Assembly (NCBI RefSeq): GCF_028743515.2
Contig: NZ_CP117969.2
Coordinates: 2,823,501-2,887,500 of the forward strand
Origin: Imtechella halotolerans
Lineage (GTDB): Bacteria > Bacteroidota > Bacteroidia > Flavobacteriales > Flavobacteriaceae
Direction of reading: 5' to 3'
DNA length: 64,000 bases
The notes below the pieces were generated by a model. The model did not search any database. It had not been told where the DNA came from and saw only the letters and a list, made by a program, of their open reading frames with translations. Below are positions 50,172-59,738 of this stretch, in pieces. The first letter of the stretch is position 1, and each line of letters begins with the position of its first letter. The position numbers were made by a program, and so were the translations under genes.

Positions 50172-52550
50172 CTATTCTTCTTCTGAAAGAATATCTATGT
50201 TCGGTTCTTTAAGAGTCTCTTTATTAGCTATATTTCTTTCCAATGAGAGTAATAATGAAGGAAGTAAAATAAGATTAGACAACATAGCGAAAAGAAGAGT
50301 TACAGACACTAATCCACCTAACGCTTTTGTTCCTCCAAAACTTGAAATCATAAATACTGAGAATCCAAAGAATAATACTATTGAAGTATAAAACATACTC
50401 ACTCCAGTCTCTTTTAATGCTGCATAAACCGAGCGACGTATTTTCCAATTATGTGTTTGTAGTTCTTGACGATACTTAGCCAAAAAATGAATGGTGTCAT
50501 CAACGGAAATTCCAAAAGCAATACTGAAAACAAGTATTGTAGAGGGTTTTAATGGTATACCCAGAAATCCCATCATACCTGCAGTAATTAATAAGGGTAA
50601 AATGTTGGGAACTAAAGAGATTAATATCATCCTAAATGATCTGAACATATAGGCCATTAGTAATGATATTAAGAATATAGCTAAAGCTAGAGACAAAATC
50701 AAATTCTTAACTAAATACTTTGTTCCTTTTGTAAACAGAAGAGCTTTTCCAGTCATGCTCACATGGTAGTTTTCATCTGGAAATATCTTTTGAATTTTAG
50801 CAAATAGATCGTCTTCAATTTCTTCCATCCGATCTGTACCAATATCTTTCATAAATGTGGTAATTCTTGCTGTTTGACCATTGCTGTCTACAAAATTGGA
50901 AAGCATATCACTATTTTCAGAAGATTTTTTAGCGTATGAAAGGATAAAATTGTTTTCTTGTGTTGTGGGTAATTGGTAGTATTCTGGATTGCCATTATAG
51001 AAGGCCTGCTTAGAGTATTTAGCGAGACTTACAATTGAAATAGGTCTTGAAAGTTCTGGAGTTTCAATAATGAGTTGCTCCAATTCATCCATTTTTCTAA
51101 GATTAGGCAGACGCATCACACCATTTTTGCGCTCTGTGTCAATCATTATTTCAAGTGGCATAATACCGTCAAACTCCTTTTCGAAAAATTTAATGTCATC
51201 AAAAAAGGCAGCAGATTTAGGCATGTCTTCAATAAGACTTCCCGAAATTTTGACCTGATAAATACCTATAATACTTGCTACAAGAAGGCAGATAGTAGTT
51301 ATATATACTGCAATGCGATGTTCACGAACAGTTTTTTCCATCCAACCTACAAAAGCACTTATCCATTTTTTATTTAAATGCTTTAAGTGTTTGTATTTTG
51401 GAAGTGCCATAAAGCTATACACGATGGGTATAATAAGTAGTGATAATACGAAAATTGATAGAATGTTAAGCGATGCTACAATGCCAAATTCTTTAAGAAG
51501 TTTACTTTCTGTAATGATGAAAGTTGCGAATCCCGCAGCAGTGGTAGCATTAGTTAATAAGGTTGCGTTTCCAACCTTCGAAATCACTCTTTGCAAGGAT
51601 TTTGCTTGATTACCATGCTTTTTAACCTCTTGTTGATATTTGTTTATAAGGAAAATACAATTAGGGATACCAATGACTATAATTAGTGGTGGTATAAGTG
51701 CTGTAAGTACTGTAATTTCGTATTTGAGTAAGCCCAGTATGCCAAAGGCCCACATTACGCCTATGGTAACAACTAGCATTGAGATTAAAGTGGCTCTGAC
51801 TGATCTGAAAAAGAAAAAGAAAATTAAAGAGGTGATTCCAAGAGCGGCAGCTATGAAAATTCCAATTTCATCTATAATATTTTGTGAATTTAATGTACGT
51901 ATATAGGGCATTCCAGATGCACGTACATCAAGTCCTGTTTCTTTTTCAAAAGAATCGATAAGAGGGAGTAAGTCGTTGTAAATAAAATCTTTTCTAACCG
52001 AGGTATTTACGATTTCCTTATCCATGTAAACCGCAGTCCGTAATGTTTGTGTTTCTTTGTTAAATAAAAGGCTTTCGTAAAATGGAAGCTGCTCGAAAAG
52101 TTTTGTTTTTATTGAGTCTATGGCAGCCTGGGAGTTAATATTAGACAGAATTAACGGTTTTAATGTAAATTCTTGTTTAATAGTATCTTTAACTAATTCA
52201 TGTAAATTTTCCGTTGAAACTACCATGTCAATCTCAGGAAAAGCATTCAGTTTTTTACTAAGCTTGTTCCATTGATTAAAATTTTCGGGAGTAAATAATC
52301 GTTGATCTTTTACTGCCAGTATAATAAGATTTCCTTCTTCTCCAAAGACCTCTAAAAATTTATTGTATTCTTGATTTACAGGATGTTCATCAGGAAGAAG
52401 ATTAGCTTCAGTATACGTGAAGCGCATGTATTTCCATTGCATTCCCATAACAACTGTGATGGCAGCAATAATTGTCAATATTATAATTCTATTTCGGAGT
52501 ATTATACGTGCAACGGTTGCCCAAAAACCTTTGCTTAACCACTTAACCAT
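50172..52550 (-). CDS. MMPL/RND family transporter
   Basis: 792 residues. Two repeats of the RND layout: a membrane helix, a large periplasmic loop and five further helices, ending in ISVDDTIHFLAKYRQE and the first-half counterpart PPLIIVIGIPNCIFLINKYQQE. The MMPL group (including hydrophobe/amphiphile exporters and hopanoid transporters) moves lipids or hydrophobic compounds across the periplasm. No partner gene is evident except the adjacent outer-membrane DUF5686 gene, which lies 108 bp upstream on the same strand. Substrate unknown. Confidence 0.9.
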   Translation of the reverse strand: MVKWLSKGFWATVARIILRNRIIILTIIAAITVVMGMQWKYMRFTYTEANLLPDEHPVNQEYNKFLEVFGEEGNLIILAVKDQRLFTPENFNQWNKLSKKLNAFPEIDMVVSTENLHELVKDTIKQEFTLKPLILSNINSQAAIDSIKTKLFEQLPFYESLLFNKETQTLRTAVYMDKEIVNTSVRKDFIYNDLLPLIDSFEKETGLDVRASGMPYIRTLNSQNIIDEIGIFIAAALGITSLIFFFFFRSVRATLISMLVVTIGVMWAFGILGLLKYEITVLTALIPPLIIVIGIPNCIFLINKYQQEVKKHGNQAKSLQRVISKVGNATLLTNATTAAGFATFIITESKLLKEFGIVASLNILSIFVLSLLIIPIVYSFMALPKYKHLKHLNKKWISAFVGWMEKTVREHRIAVYITTICLLVASIIGIYQVKISGSLIEDMPKSAAFFDDIKFFEKEFDGIMPLEIMIDTERKNGVMRLPNLRKMDELEQLIIETPELSRPISIVSLAKYSKQAFYNGNPEYYQLPTTQENNFILSYAKKSSENSDMLSNFVDSNGQTARITTFMKDIGTDRMEEIEDDLFAKIQKIFPDENYHVSMTGKALLFTKGTKYLVKNLILSLALAIFLISLLMAYMFRSFRMILISLVPNILPLLITAGMMGFLGIPLKPSTILVFSIAFGISVDDTIHFLAKYRQELQTHNWKIRRSVYAALKETGVSMFYTSIVLFFGFSVFMISSFGGTKALGGLVSVTLLFAMLSNLILLPSLLLSLERNIANKETLKEPNIDILSEEE

Positions 52551-52630
52551 GATCTTAATCGTTAAATTAAATAGCAGTTCGCTTAAAAAGAAATAAGTTG
52601 AGAACTAAACTATGCTGAAAAATATGGGTG

Positions 52631-52664
52631 CAAAGGTACGGATTCCTTGTAAAGCGACTTACAA
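52631..52664 (-). promoter_or_regulatory. MMPL gene promoter (TTG-N23-TACCTTTG)
   Basis: On the minus strand TTG (52664-52662) and TACCTTTG (52638-52631), spacer 23 bp. It overlaps the last codons of the upstream DUF5686 gene, so the MMPL gene can be transcribed on its own. Confidence 0.5.
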
Positions 52665-55175
52665 TCCTAGGTTAAAAAAGTATGTGAATTTCAAGGAAAT
52701 ATTGTTATCAAATCTTGGGAGGTGGTATGCACCATATCGATAGAAGGCTGCCAGCCCAAATCCTTTCCAAACCTTGTTTATTTCCAATCCGGTTTCCATA
52801 TAACCGTGTCGTAGAGATTGAAAGGAGACGCCTACATGTTTATCAATATTGTCTACATCCCCAATAGCAGCTCTTGTGACAAAAACGAATTGAGGTTTTA
52901 GTTTTTGACTTATTGTTAAACGGTTGAAGTAATGTTTGATTTGTAAGGAAGTGAATTGATCTGAAAAAAATTCATTAAAATACATGGTTTCAAAACTGTT
53001 TCCTCCACCCACTGCAAATCTTCTCATGATACTTGTTTTGTTCGGGTTATTTGGGGAAGTGTGAAAAAGTTCAGATAGGGGTAAATCTCCAAAGGCCTTT
53101 CCTAGTTCAAGTTGTAAATTGGTGATTGATTTATTCCTAAACTTAATTTGATGTAATGCCTTGATATTTATTTTGGTAAAATTAAAATCTCCATCCAGGA
53201 AGTTATCTATTCCTTGTGTTACTTGAAAACTAATTCTCGGATAACCTATGGTTGTTTCTACCTTTCCTTTTGGACTTAGCATATATTGGCTAGAGGGAGT
53301 CCATTCTGTGCTTACAGTCGCTGTAGTTATTTTGTATGTATTATATTCTAGATTATTAGTGGTGTAAATATATGGATAGGTGGGTGAGATGTTTGCTTTA
53401 GTAATTTGCCATTTTGTTTTAAGCTTTGCAGTTATATCATGTTCCAAATAGCTGCTAATGCTTCTACTTTTATGGAACATTGAGATATTGAAAAGTCTTG
53501 GTTCGAATAATGAGAACGATCTGCCCTCCGTTATATATGTGTGACTTCCTGTTTCAATGAGATCATCGATATAATTGAATCCTAGCCATGTATTACTTAT
53601 TTTACTTAGTTTAGTGCTGCCCCCGATTCCATATTTAAATTGCTTGTCCTTCGTGCCATATACACCATATCCATTAAGTCGATACTTTGGTGATAATGTC
53701 GTGTTTGTAACAAATCCCATTCCAATCCTAAAACCTTCGTAATTGTTGTACTTAATAAGGTTTTTTAAATCAAAATCAATGTATTTGGTGTTTATATATC
53801 CTTTTAATAATTTTTGTACGAATGCTAATTTGGTGTCGATTTTTTGTGCTTCAGAGATGCTATCCAAAAAGTAGTAAGTTCCGGAGTCTCTATAATTAAT
53901 TGCTGGACGATAAGCTTCCCAGTACTGATCAGTTCTAGTGGCTGCATCGTCATCAAATACTAGAGCTAATCCTGATCCTTTTATTTTAACTGGAATTTCA
54001 AATTCTACATTTGTAATATGTTCAGTGGACTTTAGATAAAGTAGTTCTGAGGTGTCTTGAAAATCACTTCTAACGATTGAAGTGTCTTTAGTATTTTCAG
54101 AAACACTAATACCTACATTTTTTCCAAACATACTTATGGCTTCATTGTTTTTTCCTTTACGGAGGATTATTTCCTTTTGTGAAGGAAACCAAAGATTTTC
54201 TTTAGGATAATAGTTGAATTCCTGTGTGGCCTTAATGTCAACTATTGCTTTCAATTGTACTAGAGCTTTTTGTAGTGCATAGGTATTAGTGTCAATATAT
54301 AAAACGCCCTCTAATCCTGCCGTATTTCCTGTGGTTTTTGGTTTATAGTGAATCATGTAGGCCTCCCTGTTTTGGATAGATACCGTATCTAGAATTCGAT
54401 AGTAATACTCTTTAAGAGCTCTGTTTCCAATAGGGCTGATGTAGTTCGTTCCAAAGACGGTATATTGGTTTTCGTAAAATGAAAATGACTGTAATTGAAT
54501 GGCAAGTAACTCGTAAATTGGTTGTTTTAATCCAGAAGTGCGTGTTGCATGTACTGTTTCTCTGTTTCCTTTATTTTTAGTGTAGGTATATTCCGAGTTT
54601 TTTTCAGAAATAAATAGATGGGCCCTTTTCATTTGTTTTTTAAACTCATAGTTAGTTGAATCCACTTGTATGAGTTTTTTTCCGGATTCCGTTATTTTAA
54701 AAATGGAATCAATACTGCCTTTAATTGAATCTGGTTCTGCAGTAACTATTAAACGATTGTAGGAGTTAAACCTATATGTGTTTAGTTTTTTGTTTGGATT
54801 GTTTTGTGGTTTCTGCGCTATGACTTTACGCATGATTTTTAGGGCAGGATCCTCACTTGCGTAGAGTACAACTTCTTTTAAATTCTCAATGTTATCTTCC
54901 AAGAAGATAGAGTAATAAGTTGTCCCTTCTTCTAGAGTTATTAATTTTGAGTTATATCCTATATAACTAACTTGAAAATCGATTGTATTATTAGGTAGTA
55001 CAATGGAAAATTTACCGTCTCTATCGGTTATAGTGCCTTGGTTGGCTCCGGATTTAATAGTAGCATACGGAAGTGGTGTTTGTGTACTTTTATCTTTAAC
55101 TATGCCTTTTATTGAAATTTGGGCATTTGTAAATACAGAGAGAAGTAAAAGAAGGAATAGCAGGATTTTGTTCAT
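52659..55175 (-). CDS. DUF5686 family outer-membrane protein with carboxypeptidase-like regulatory domain
   Basis: 838 residues. Signal peptide (1-18, ending TNAQ), then a carboxypeptidase D regulatory-like domain (about 20-105: ISIKGIVKDKSTQTPLPYATIKSGANQG...ITDRDGKFSI), then the large DUF5686 part, which is rich in beta strands with aromatic residues and resembles an outer-membrane barrel. The last residues (LKFTYFFNLGL) also look like a barrel strand. Function unknown. It is conserved in Bacteroidota and here adjoins an RND exporter. Confidence 0.87.
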   Translation of the reverse strand: MNKILLFLLLLLSVFTNAQISIKGIVKDKSTQTPLPYATIKSGANQGTITDRDGKFSIVLPNNTIDFQVSYIGYNSKLITLEEGTTYYSIFLEDNIENLKEVVLYASEDPALKIMRKVIAQKPQNNPNKKLNTYRFNSYNRLIVTAEPDSIKGSIDSIFKITESGKKLIQVDSTNYEFKKQMKRAHLFISEKNSEYTYTKNKGNRETVHATRTSGLKQPIYELLAIQLQSFSFYENQYTVFGTNYISPIGNRALKEYYYRILDTVSIQNREAYMIHYKPKTTGNTAGLEGVLYIDTNTYALQKALVQLKAIVDIKATQEFNYYPKENLWFPSQKEIILRKGKNNEAISMFGKNVGISVSENTKDTSIVRSDFQDTSELLYLKSTEHITNVEFEIPVKIKGSGLALVFDDDAATRTDQYWEAYRPAINYRDSGTYYFLDSISEAQKIDTKLAFVQKLLKGYINTKYIDFDLKNLIKYNNYEGFRIGMGFVTNTTLSPKYRLNGYGVYGTKDKQFKYGIGGSTKLSKISNTWLGFNYIDDLIETGSHTYITEGRSFSLFEPRLFNISMFHKSRSISSYLEHDITAKLKTKWQITKANISPTYPYIYTTNNLEYNTYKITTATVSTEWTPSSQYMLSPKGKVETTIGYPRISFQVTQGIDNFLDGDFNFTKINIKALHQIKFRNKSITNLQLELGKAFGDLPLSELFHTSPNNPNKTSIMRRFAVGGGNSFETMYFNEFFSDQFTSLQIKHYFNRLTISQKLKPQFVFVTRAAIGDVDNIDKHVGVSFQSLRHGYMETGLEINKVWKGFGLAAFYRYGAYHLPRFDNNISLKFTYFFNLGL

Positions 55176-55271
55176 ATCGCAGGTAAGACGATAGTTTGTA
55201 TAGGTTGTTACATGGATATGGATAAAAAACTATGACAAGGCTACTGCCTGTCATAGTTTTAAGCGATTGGT

Positions 55272-55826
55272 TTACACCTTTAGGATTTCTGCTTCTTTGA
55301 CAGCAAGGATTTCATCTATTCTTTTTATGTAGCTATCAGTTAGATTTTGAACATCTGCTTCTGCATTTTTCTTTAGATCTTCTGAAGCTTCAAGTTTTTT
55401 GATGTCTTTGTTTGCATCTTGTCTTACACTTCGTATACTTATTTTTGTTTCTTCAGCCTCTCCTTTAGCTTGTTTAACAAGGTCTTTTCGACGTTCTTCG
55501 GTTAAAGGAGGTACGCTGATGATAATAACGTCACCATTATTCATTGGATTGAAACCTAGATTTGCAATCATTATTGCTTTTTCAATGGCAGAAAGCATAT
55601 TGCGTTCCCATGGCTGAATAGTGATTGTTCTCGCATCGGGTACGCTGACATTGGCAACTTGATGTAATGGTGTTTGTGAACCATAATAGTCAACAAATAC
55701 GCTACCTAGCATTTGAGGACTAGCTTTGCCAGCTCGGATGTTTAATAATTCCTTTTCAAGATGTTTTATAGCACCATCCATTGATTCTTTAGCGGTGTCT
55801 AGGATAAAATCAATTTCTTCGTTCAT
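55272..55826 (-). CDS. frr: Ribosome recycling factor
   Basis: 184 residues from the ATG at 55826, the normal length. The open frame extends to 55895, but that would overlap the pyrH end by 41 bp and add 23 unconserved residues. Typical motifs: HLEKELLNIRAGKASP near the start, VSVPDARTITIQPW and the ISVPPLTEERRKDLVKQAKGEAEETKISIRSVR segment of the helical domain. It splits post-termination ribosomes with EF-G. Last gene of the tsf-pyrH-frr stretch. Confidence 0.95.
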   Translation of the reverse strand: MNEEIDFILDTAKESMDGAIKHLEKELLNIRAGKASPQMLGSVFVDYYGSQTPLHQVANVSVPDARTITIQPWERNMLSAIEKAIMIANLGFNPMNNGDVIIISVPPLTEERRKDLVKQAKGEAEETKISIRSVRQDANKDIKKLEASEDLKKNAEADVQNLTDSYIKRIDEILAVKEAEILKV

Positions 55827-55854
55827 GACAATATCATTTTTAAAAACAAGTTCG

Positions 55855-56562
55855 TTATAGGTTAACTTTAGTTCCAATATTTTCCCCAGAGACAACCTTT
55901 AGAAGGTTACCTTGTTTGTTCATATCAAATACAATTATAGGAAGTTCGTTTTCTTGACTTAAAGTAAATGCAGTACTATCCATCACTTTTAAGCCTTTTT
56001 TGAGAACATCTTCAAAGGTGATAGCTTCAAATTTTGTGGCTGATTTGTCTTTTTCAGGATCCGCAGTATAAATTCCATCTACTCTAGTCCCTTTTAATAT
56101 TACATCTGCTTCAATTTCTATGGCTCTAAGTACAGCTGCTGAGTCGGTAGTAAAGAAGGGATTTCCTGTTCCTGCACCAAAGATAACGACACGTCCTTTC
56201 TCTAGATGACGTACAGCTCTTCTCTTAATGAATGGTTCTGCGATTGCTTCCATTTTAATAGCTGTTTGAAGCCGTGTGTAAACACCTGCATCTTCAAGAG
56301 CACTTTGTAAAGCTAGGCCGTTGATTACTGTTGCTAGCATACCCATGTAATCGCCTTGAACTCTATCCATTCCGTTGCTAGCACCTGCAACACCCCTAAA
56401 GATGTTACCACCACCAATTACAATAGCTACTTCTACACCTTGTTCAACTACTTGTTTGATGTCTTGAGCGTATTCGGATAAACGATGAGGATCGATTCCA
56501 TATTGGCGGTCTCCCATTAAGGCCTCTCCACTTAATTTTAAAAGAATTCTTTTGTATTTCAT
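55855..56562 (-). CDS. pyrH: UMP kinase
   Basis: 235 residues. Amino-acid-kinase-family enzyme that phosphorylates UMP to UDP. ATP-binding start [14 protein letters not shown], the GGGNIFRG loop, [18 protein letters not shown] in the nucleotide site, and [14 protein letters not shown] all match PyrH. It is 28 bp from frr. A -7 match TACTTTTG lies at 56606-56599 on the minus strand. Confidence 0.96.
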   Translation of the reverse strand: MKYKRILLKLSGEALMGDRQYGIDPHRLSEYAQDIKQVVEQGVEVAIVIGGGNIFRGVAGASNGMDRVQGDYMGMLATVINGLALQSALEDAGVYTRLQTAIKMEAIAEPFIKRRAVRHLEKGRVVIFGAGTGNPFFTTDSAAVLRAIEIEADVILKGTRVDGIYTADPEKDKSATKFEAITFEDVLKKGLKVMDSTAFTLSQENELPIIVFDMNKQGNLLKVVSGENIGTKVNL

Positions 56563-56651
56563 TACAGTGAGAACGTTGTGTTATTATTATGAATGTTGCA
56601 AAAGTAATGAAAATTATTTATGGGTATAAGTATAGTGTAACTGCTTATGTA

Positions 56652-56683
56652 AAAAAGCCGCTCCTACACGGAAACGGCTTTTT
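56652..56683 (-). terminator. Terminator after tsf
   Basis: 9-bp stem (56652-56660 with 56675-56683) with A/T tracts at both ends, giving a T-run on the minus strand, between tsf and pyrH. Confidence 0.7.
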
Positions 56684-56720
56684 ATAGGGTTCACCTTAGG
56701 TGATATAAAGACAATGTTGA

Positions 56721-57545
56721 TTATCCTAATGCTACACGCTTGAATCCTGTAACAGTAAGATTACTGTCTACAGATTTTACATAAGCCGAAACACTCAATT
56801 TGTTGTCCTTAATATAATCTTGGTTAACTAAAGTGTTGTCTTTAAAGAAACGTGCAAGTTTTCCTTTTGCAATGTTGTCTAACATAGCTTCTGGTTTGCC
56901 CTCTTGACGAAGTTGGTCTTTAGCAATTTCGATTTCTTTTTCAATAATCTCAGCGTCAACACCGTCTTCATTAAGAGCTATTGGATTCATAGCTGCTGCT
57001 TGCATAGCCACATTTTTAGCAGCTTCTTCAGCGCCTGCTACGTTAGCAGAAAACCCTACTATTGTAGCTATTTTGTTTCCAGCGTGGATATATGATCCCA
57101 CAAAAGGAGCGTCTAGTATTTCGAAACCACCAATTTCAATTTTTTCGCCAATAACTCCAGTTTGCTCTATCAATTTTTCAGAAACGGTGATTCCTTTGTA
57201 ATCAGCAGCTAAGAAGTCTTCCTTAGAATTGAATTCAAGTGCCATTTCAGCTAGATCAGTAGCTAAATTTATAAAGCTTTCATTTTTAGCAACAAAGTCA
57301 GTTTCGCAATTAAGTGATACGATAACACCTCTCGTGTTGTCTGCATTAACTTTTGCAATAACAGCACCTTCAGTAGACTCTCTATCTGCGCGGTTAGCTG
57401 CAACCTTTTGTCCCTTTTTACGAAGGATTTCAATTGCTTTCTCAAAATTACCTTCAGCTTCAACTAAGGCTTTTTTGCAGTCCATCATACCAGCACCGGT
57501 AGTCTGTCTTAGTTTATTTACGTCTGCGGCTGTAATATTTGCCAT
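56721..57545 (-). CDS. tsf: Elongation factor Ts
   Basis: 274 residues. Guanine nucleotide exchange factor for EF-Tu. The N-terminal UBA-like domain VNKLRQTTGAGMMDCKKALVEAEGNFEKAIEILRKKG is diagnostic, followed by the core motif IVSLNCETDFVAKNE. It follows rpsB by 62 bp, with an intervening hairpin. Confidence 0.97.
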   Translation of the reverse strand: MANITAADVNKLRQTTGAGMMDCKKALVEAEGNFEKAIEILRKKGQKVAANRADRESTEGAVIAKVNADNTRGVIVSLNCETDFVAKNESFINLATDLAEMALEFNSKEDFLAADYKGITVSEKLIEQTGVIGEKIEIGGFEILDAPFVGSYIHAGNKIATIVGFSANVAGAEEAAKNVAMQAAAMNPIALNEDGVDAEIIEKEIEIAKDQLRQEGKPEAMLDNIAKGKLARFFKDNTLVNQDYIKDNKLSVSAYVKSVDSNLTVTGFKRVALG

Positions 57546-57565
57546 AGGTGTATATTTTTTAAAGA

Positions 57566-57595
57566 AAGTCGTTCACTTTAAAGGGTGAACGACTT
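57566..57595 (-). terminator. Hairpin between rpsB and tsf
   Basis: 11-bp perfect stem (57566-57576 with 57585-57595), 8-nt loop, followed on the minus strand by TTTCTTT and an A-run. It may act as an attenuator, or as an mRNA processing site between the two genes. Confidence 0.55.
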
Positions 57596-57607
57596 ATATA
57601 TTGTTAA

Positions 57608-58393
57608 TTAATTTTCTTCTTCGCTAACTTCTGTTTCAACTTCAGCTTTAGCGGCTTTTTTTGCTTTTGGAGCTTCGTCCTCGCCTTCTACTTCTTTGTC
57701 TGATTTTCTGTCGGCAAGCCCTTCAGCAACAGCAGTAGTAACGTAAGACAAGATTTTCTCTATGGATTTAGAAGCATCATCGTTAGCAGGAATTACATAA
57801 TCCACCTCGCGTGGGTCAGAATTAGTATCCACTATCGCAAATATTGGAATGTTTAATTTTTGAGCTTCTTTAACCGCGATGTGCTCGCGCATTGTGTCCA
57901 CAATAAATAACGCACCTGGAAGACGGGTCATATCAGCAATTGAGCCAAGGTTTTTTTCTAATTTGGCTCTTAAACGCTCTACCTGTAATTTTTCTTTTTT
58001 AGAAAGGGTATCGAAAGTACCATCTTTCTTCATTTTGTCAATCGCAGCCATTTTCTTAACAGCTTTACGAATAGTAACAAAGTTGGTAAGCATACCGCCA
58101 GGCCATCTTTCAGTGATGTAAGGCATGTTTACATTTCCAGCTTTTTCAGCAACGATATCTTTTGCTTGTTTTTTGGTAGCAACGAAAAGAATTTTTCTAC
58201 CAGAAGCTGCGATTTTTTTAAGGGCTTCATTAGCCTCTTCTAATTTAGCAGCAGTTTTATACAGGTTGATAACGTGTATACCGTTACGCTCCATGTATAT
58301 ATAAGGGGCCATGTTTGGGTTCCACTTACGTGTAAGGTGACCAAAGTGAACACCGGCCTCAAGTAAATCTTTTACTTCTATATTATTTGCCAT
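57608..58393 (-). CDS. rpsB: 30S ribosomal protein S2
   Basis: 261 residues. Core motifs: LLEAGVHFGHLTRKWNPNM, PYITERWPGGMLTNF and IVDTNSDPREVDYVIPANDDA. The C-terminal ~35 residues form a charged Lys/Glu/Ala tail (EDEAPKAKKAAKAEVETEV). First gene of rpsB-tsf. The ~170-bp gap up to rpsI contains an inverted repeat near 58474-58492 that may belong to a regulatory leader. Confidence 0.97.
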   Translation of the reverse strand: MANNIEVKDLLEAGVHFGHLTRKWNPNMAPYIYMERNGIHVINLYKTAAKLEEANEALKKIAASGRKILFVATKKQAKDIVAEKAGNVNMPYITERWPGGMLTNFVTIRKAVKKMAAIDKMKKDGTFDTLSKKEKLQVERLRAKLEKNLGSIADMTRLPGALFIVDTMREHIAVKEAQKLNIPIFAIVDTNSDPREVDYVIPANDDASKSIEKILSYVTTAVAEGLADRKSDKEVEGEDEAPKAKKAAKAEVETEVSEEEN

Positions 58394-58562
58394 TTTTTTA
58401 ATAGTTTACGTTCCGTTGAGTTAGCAATGGAGAAGTGGTTGCTTGTGCGCGCCTTCTACATTTGGATGCTAAACTAGTTTTCGTCATAGACGAACAACGA
58501 CTACTTGTTTTTTAATCAATATTAAAATGAACTGTGTCTTGATAAAACAAGACCAATGGGTA

Positions 58563-58949
58563 TTAACGTTTAGAGAACTGGAATTTCTTACGAGCTTTCT
58601 TCTGACCGAATTTCTTACGCTCTACCATTCTTGGATCTCTTGTCAATAGACCTTCAGGCTTAAGTGTAGTTCTGTTTTCAGCATCTACTTCACAAAGAGC
58701 TCTGGAGATGGCTAAACGAACAGCTTCAGCTTGTCCTGTTATTCCTCCACCATATACATTTACTTTTACGTCAAAGTTCTCCTCATTGTTAGTCAATGTA
58801 AGAGGTTGTTTTACTTTGTACTGTAAAGTAGAAGTGGTGAAGTAAGTGTTCAAATCTTTTTTGTTAATCGTGATATTACCATTTCCAGAAGAAACATAAA
58901 CACGAGCAACTGCAGTTTTTCTTCTGCCAATTTTGTGAATTACTTCCAT
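58563..58949 (-). CDS. rpsI: 30S ribosomal protein S9
   Basis: 128 residues. GRRKTAVARVYVSSGNG at the start, GGGITGQAEAVRLAISRAL in the middle and the KKARKKFQFSKR C-terminal tail, which reaches the P-site tRNA. Its ATG shares one base with the rplM stop (TAATG), the universal rplM-rpsI pair. Confidence 0.97.
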   Translation of the reverse strand: MEVIHKIGRRKTAVARVYVSSGNGNITINKKDLNTYFTTSTLQYKVKQPLTLTNNEENFDVKVNVYGGGITGQAEAVRLAISRALCEVDAENRTTLKPEGLLTRDPRMVERKKFGQKKARKKFQFSKR

Positions 58950-59404
58950 TATTTAAGATCGTTTAAATTAATTGTAGTAGGATTTTGAGCGGCTTGCTTG
59001 TGCTCTGATCCTTCGTACACTTTTAAATTGCGGAATAGGTCTGCTCCAAGTTTGTTTTTAGGTAGCATTCCTTTGATTGATTTTTCTACGATACGAGCCG
59101 GATTTTTGGCTAATAATTGTTTCGCAGAAGTTTCTCTTTGACCTCCTGGGTAACCTGTGTGGCGAATGTAAGTTTTAGATTCCCACTTGTTTCCAGTTAA
59201 GTTGATTTTCTCAGCGTTGATAACAACTACGTTATCTCCACAATCAACGTGCGGCGTGTAACTAGGTTTGTACTTTCCTCTAAGTAGCTTGGCTACCTTA
59301 GTGGCAAGACGACCTAATGTCTGTCCATCAGCATCAACTAGTACCCATTGCTTGTCAACGGTAGCTTTGTTGGCTGAGATTGTTTTGTAGCTTAATGTGT
59401 CCAC
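58949..59404 (-). CDS. rplM: 50S ribosomal protein L13
   Basis: 151 residues. Contains the L13 signature around WVLVDADGQTLGRLATKVAKLLRGK and the RHTGYPGG and IEKSIKGMLPKN-type segments. Translationally coupled to rpsI. Strong promoter at 59453-59483. Confidence 0.97.
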   Translation of the reverse strand: MDTLSYKTISANKATVDKQWVLVDADGQTLGRLATKVAKLLRGKYKPSYTPHVDCGDNVVVINAEKINLTGNKWESKTYIRHTGYPGGQRETSAKQLLAKNPARIVEKSIKGMLPKNKLGADLFRNLKVYEGSEHKQAAQNPTTINLNDLK

Positions 59405-59452
59405 ACTAACTCTTTTTAATAATTAAACATTCCATTCCCAATAAACGGGGTG

Positions 59453-59483
59453 CAAATGTACGTTTTTCTAATTTAAAAGCAAA
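59453..59483 (-). promoter_or_regulatory. rplM-rpsI promoter (TTTG-N19-TACATTTG)
   Basis: On the minus strand TTTG (59483-59480), 19 bp, TACATTTG (59460-59453) followed by CACCCC. Full match to the Bacteroidota consensus with ideal spacing. Confidence 0.75.
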
Positions 59484-59585
59484 TAGGGGTTGATTTATTT
59501 TTTTGTGAACTTAAAATATTGTGTATAAGATACTTTTGGTTTTTAAATAATGGGTTGGAAAAGGTGATGATTTAGATTTTCAACA

Positions 59586-59622
59586 TTGTTATGTTTTACA
59601 AGGATATTGGTTGTTATGTTTT
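59586..59622. repeat. 12-bp perfect direct repeat upstream of susC
   Basis: TTGTTATGTTTT at 59586-59597 and again at 59611-59622, start to start 25 bp. About 100 bp upstream of the expected susC transcription start. Possible regulator binding site. Confidence 0.5.
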
Positions 59623-59702
59623 CATTTTCTAAAGAGATTATGGTATTTAAGTCTAAATGTTAAATTTATTAAAGGAGATGCAAAACATATGTTAAAAATA
59701 AA

Positions 59703-59710
59703 TATATTTG
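59703..59710 (+). promoter_or_regulatory. -7 element of the susC-susD operon
   Basis: TATATTTG, full match. Expected start near 59717, leader about 22 nt. No TTG box at the right distance, which may indicate activator dependence. Confidence 0.5.
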
Positions 59711-59738
59711 GCTTAGCTAATTTTAAATAATCAATTAA

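Larger units (their letters stand above)
59405..59738. other. Divergent control region between rplM and susC
   Basis: 334 bp with no gene. It holds the rplM promoter (59453-59483), a 12-bp direct repeat (59586-59597 and 59611-59622) and a -7 match before susC (59703-59710). A second plus-strand -7 match, TACTTTTG, is at 59531-59538. Confidence 0.6.

Noticed and set aside
55827-55895. 23-residue N-terminal extension of ribosome recycling factor
   Set aside because: It overlaps pyrH, and the conserved protein begins at MNEEIDFIL, giving the standard 184 residues.
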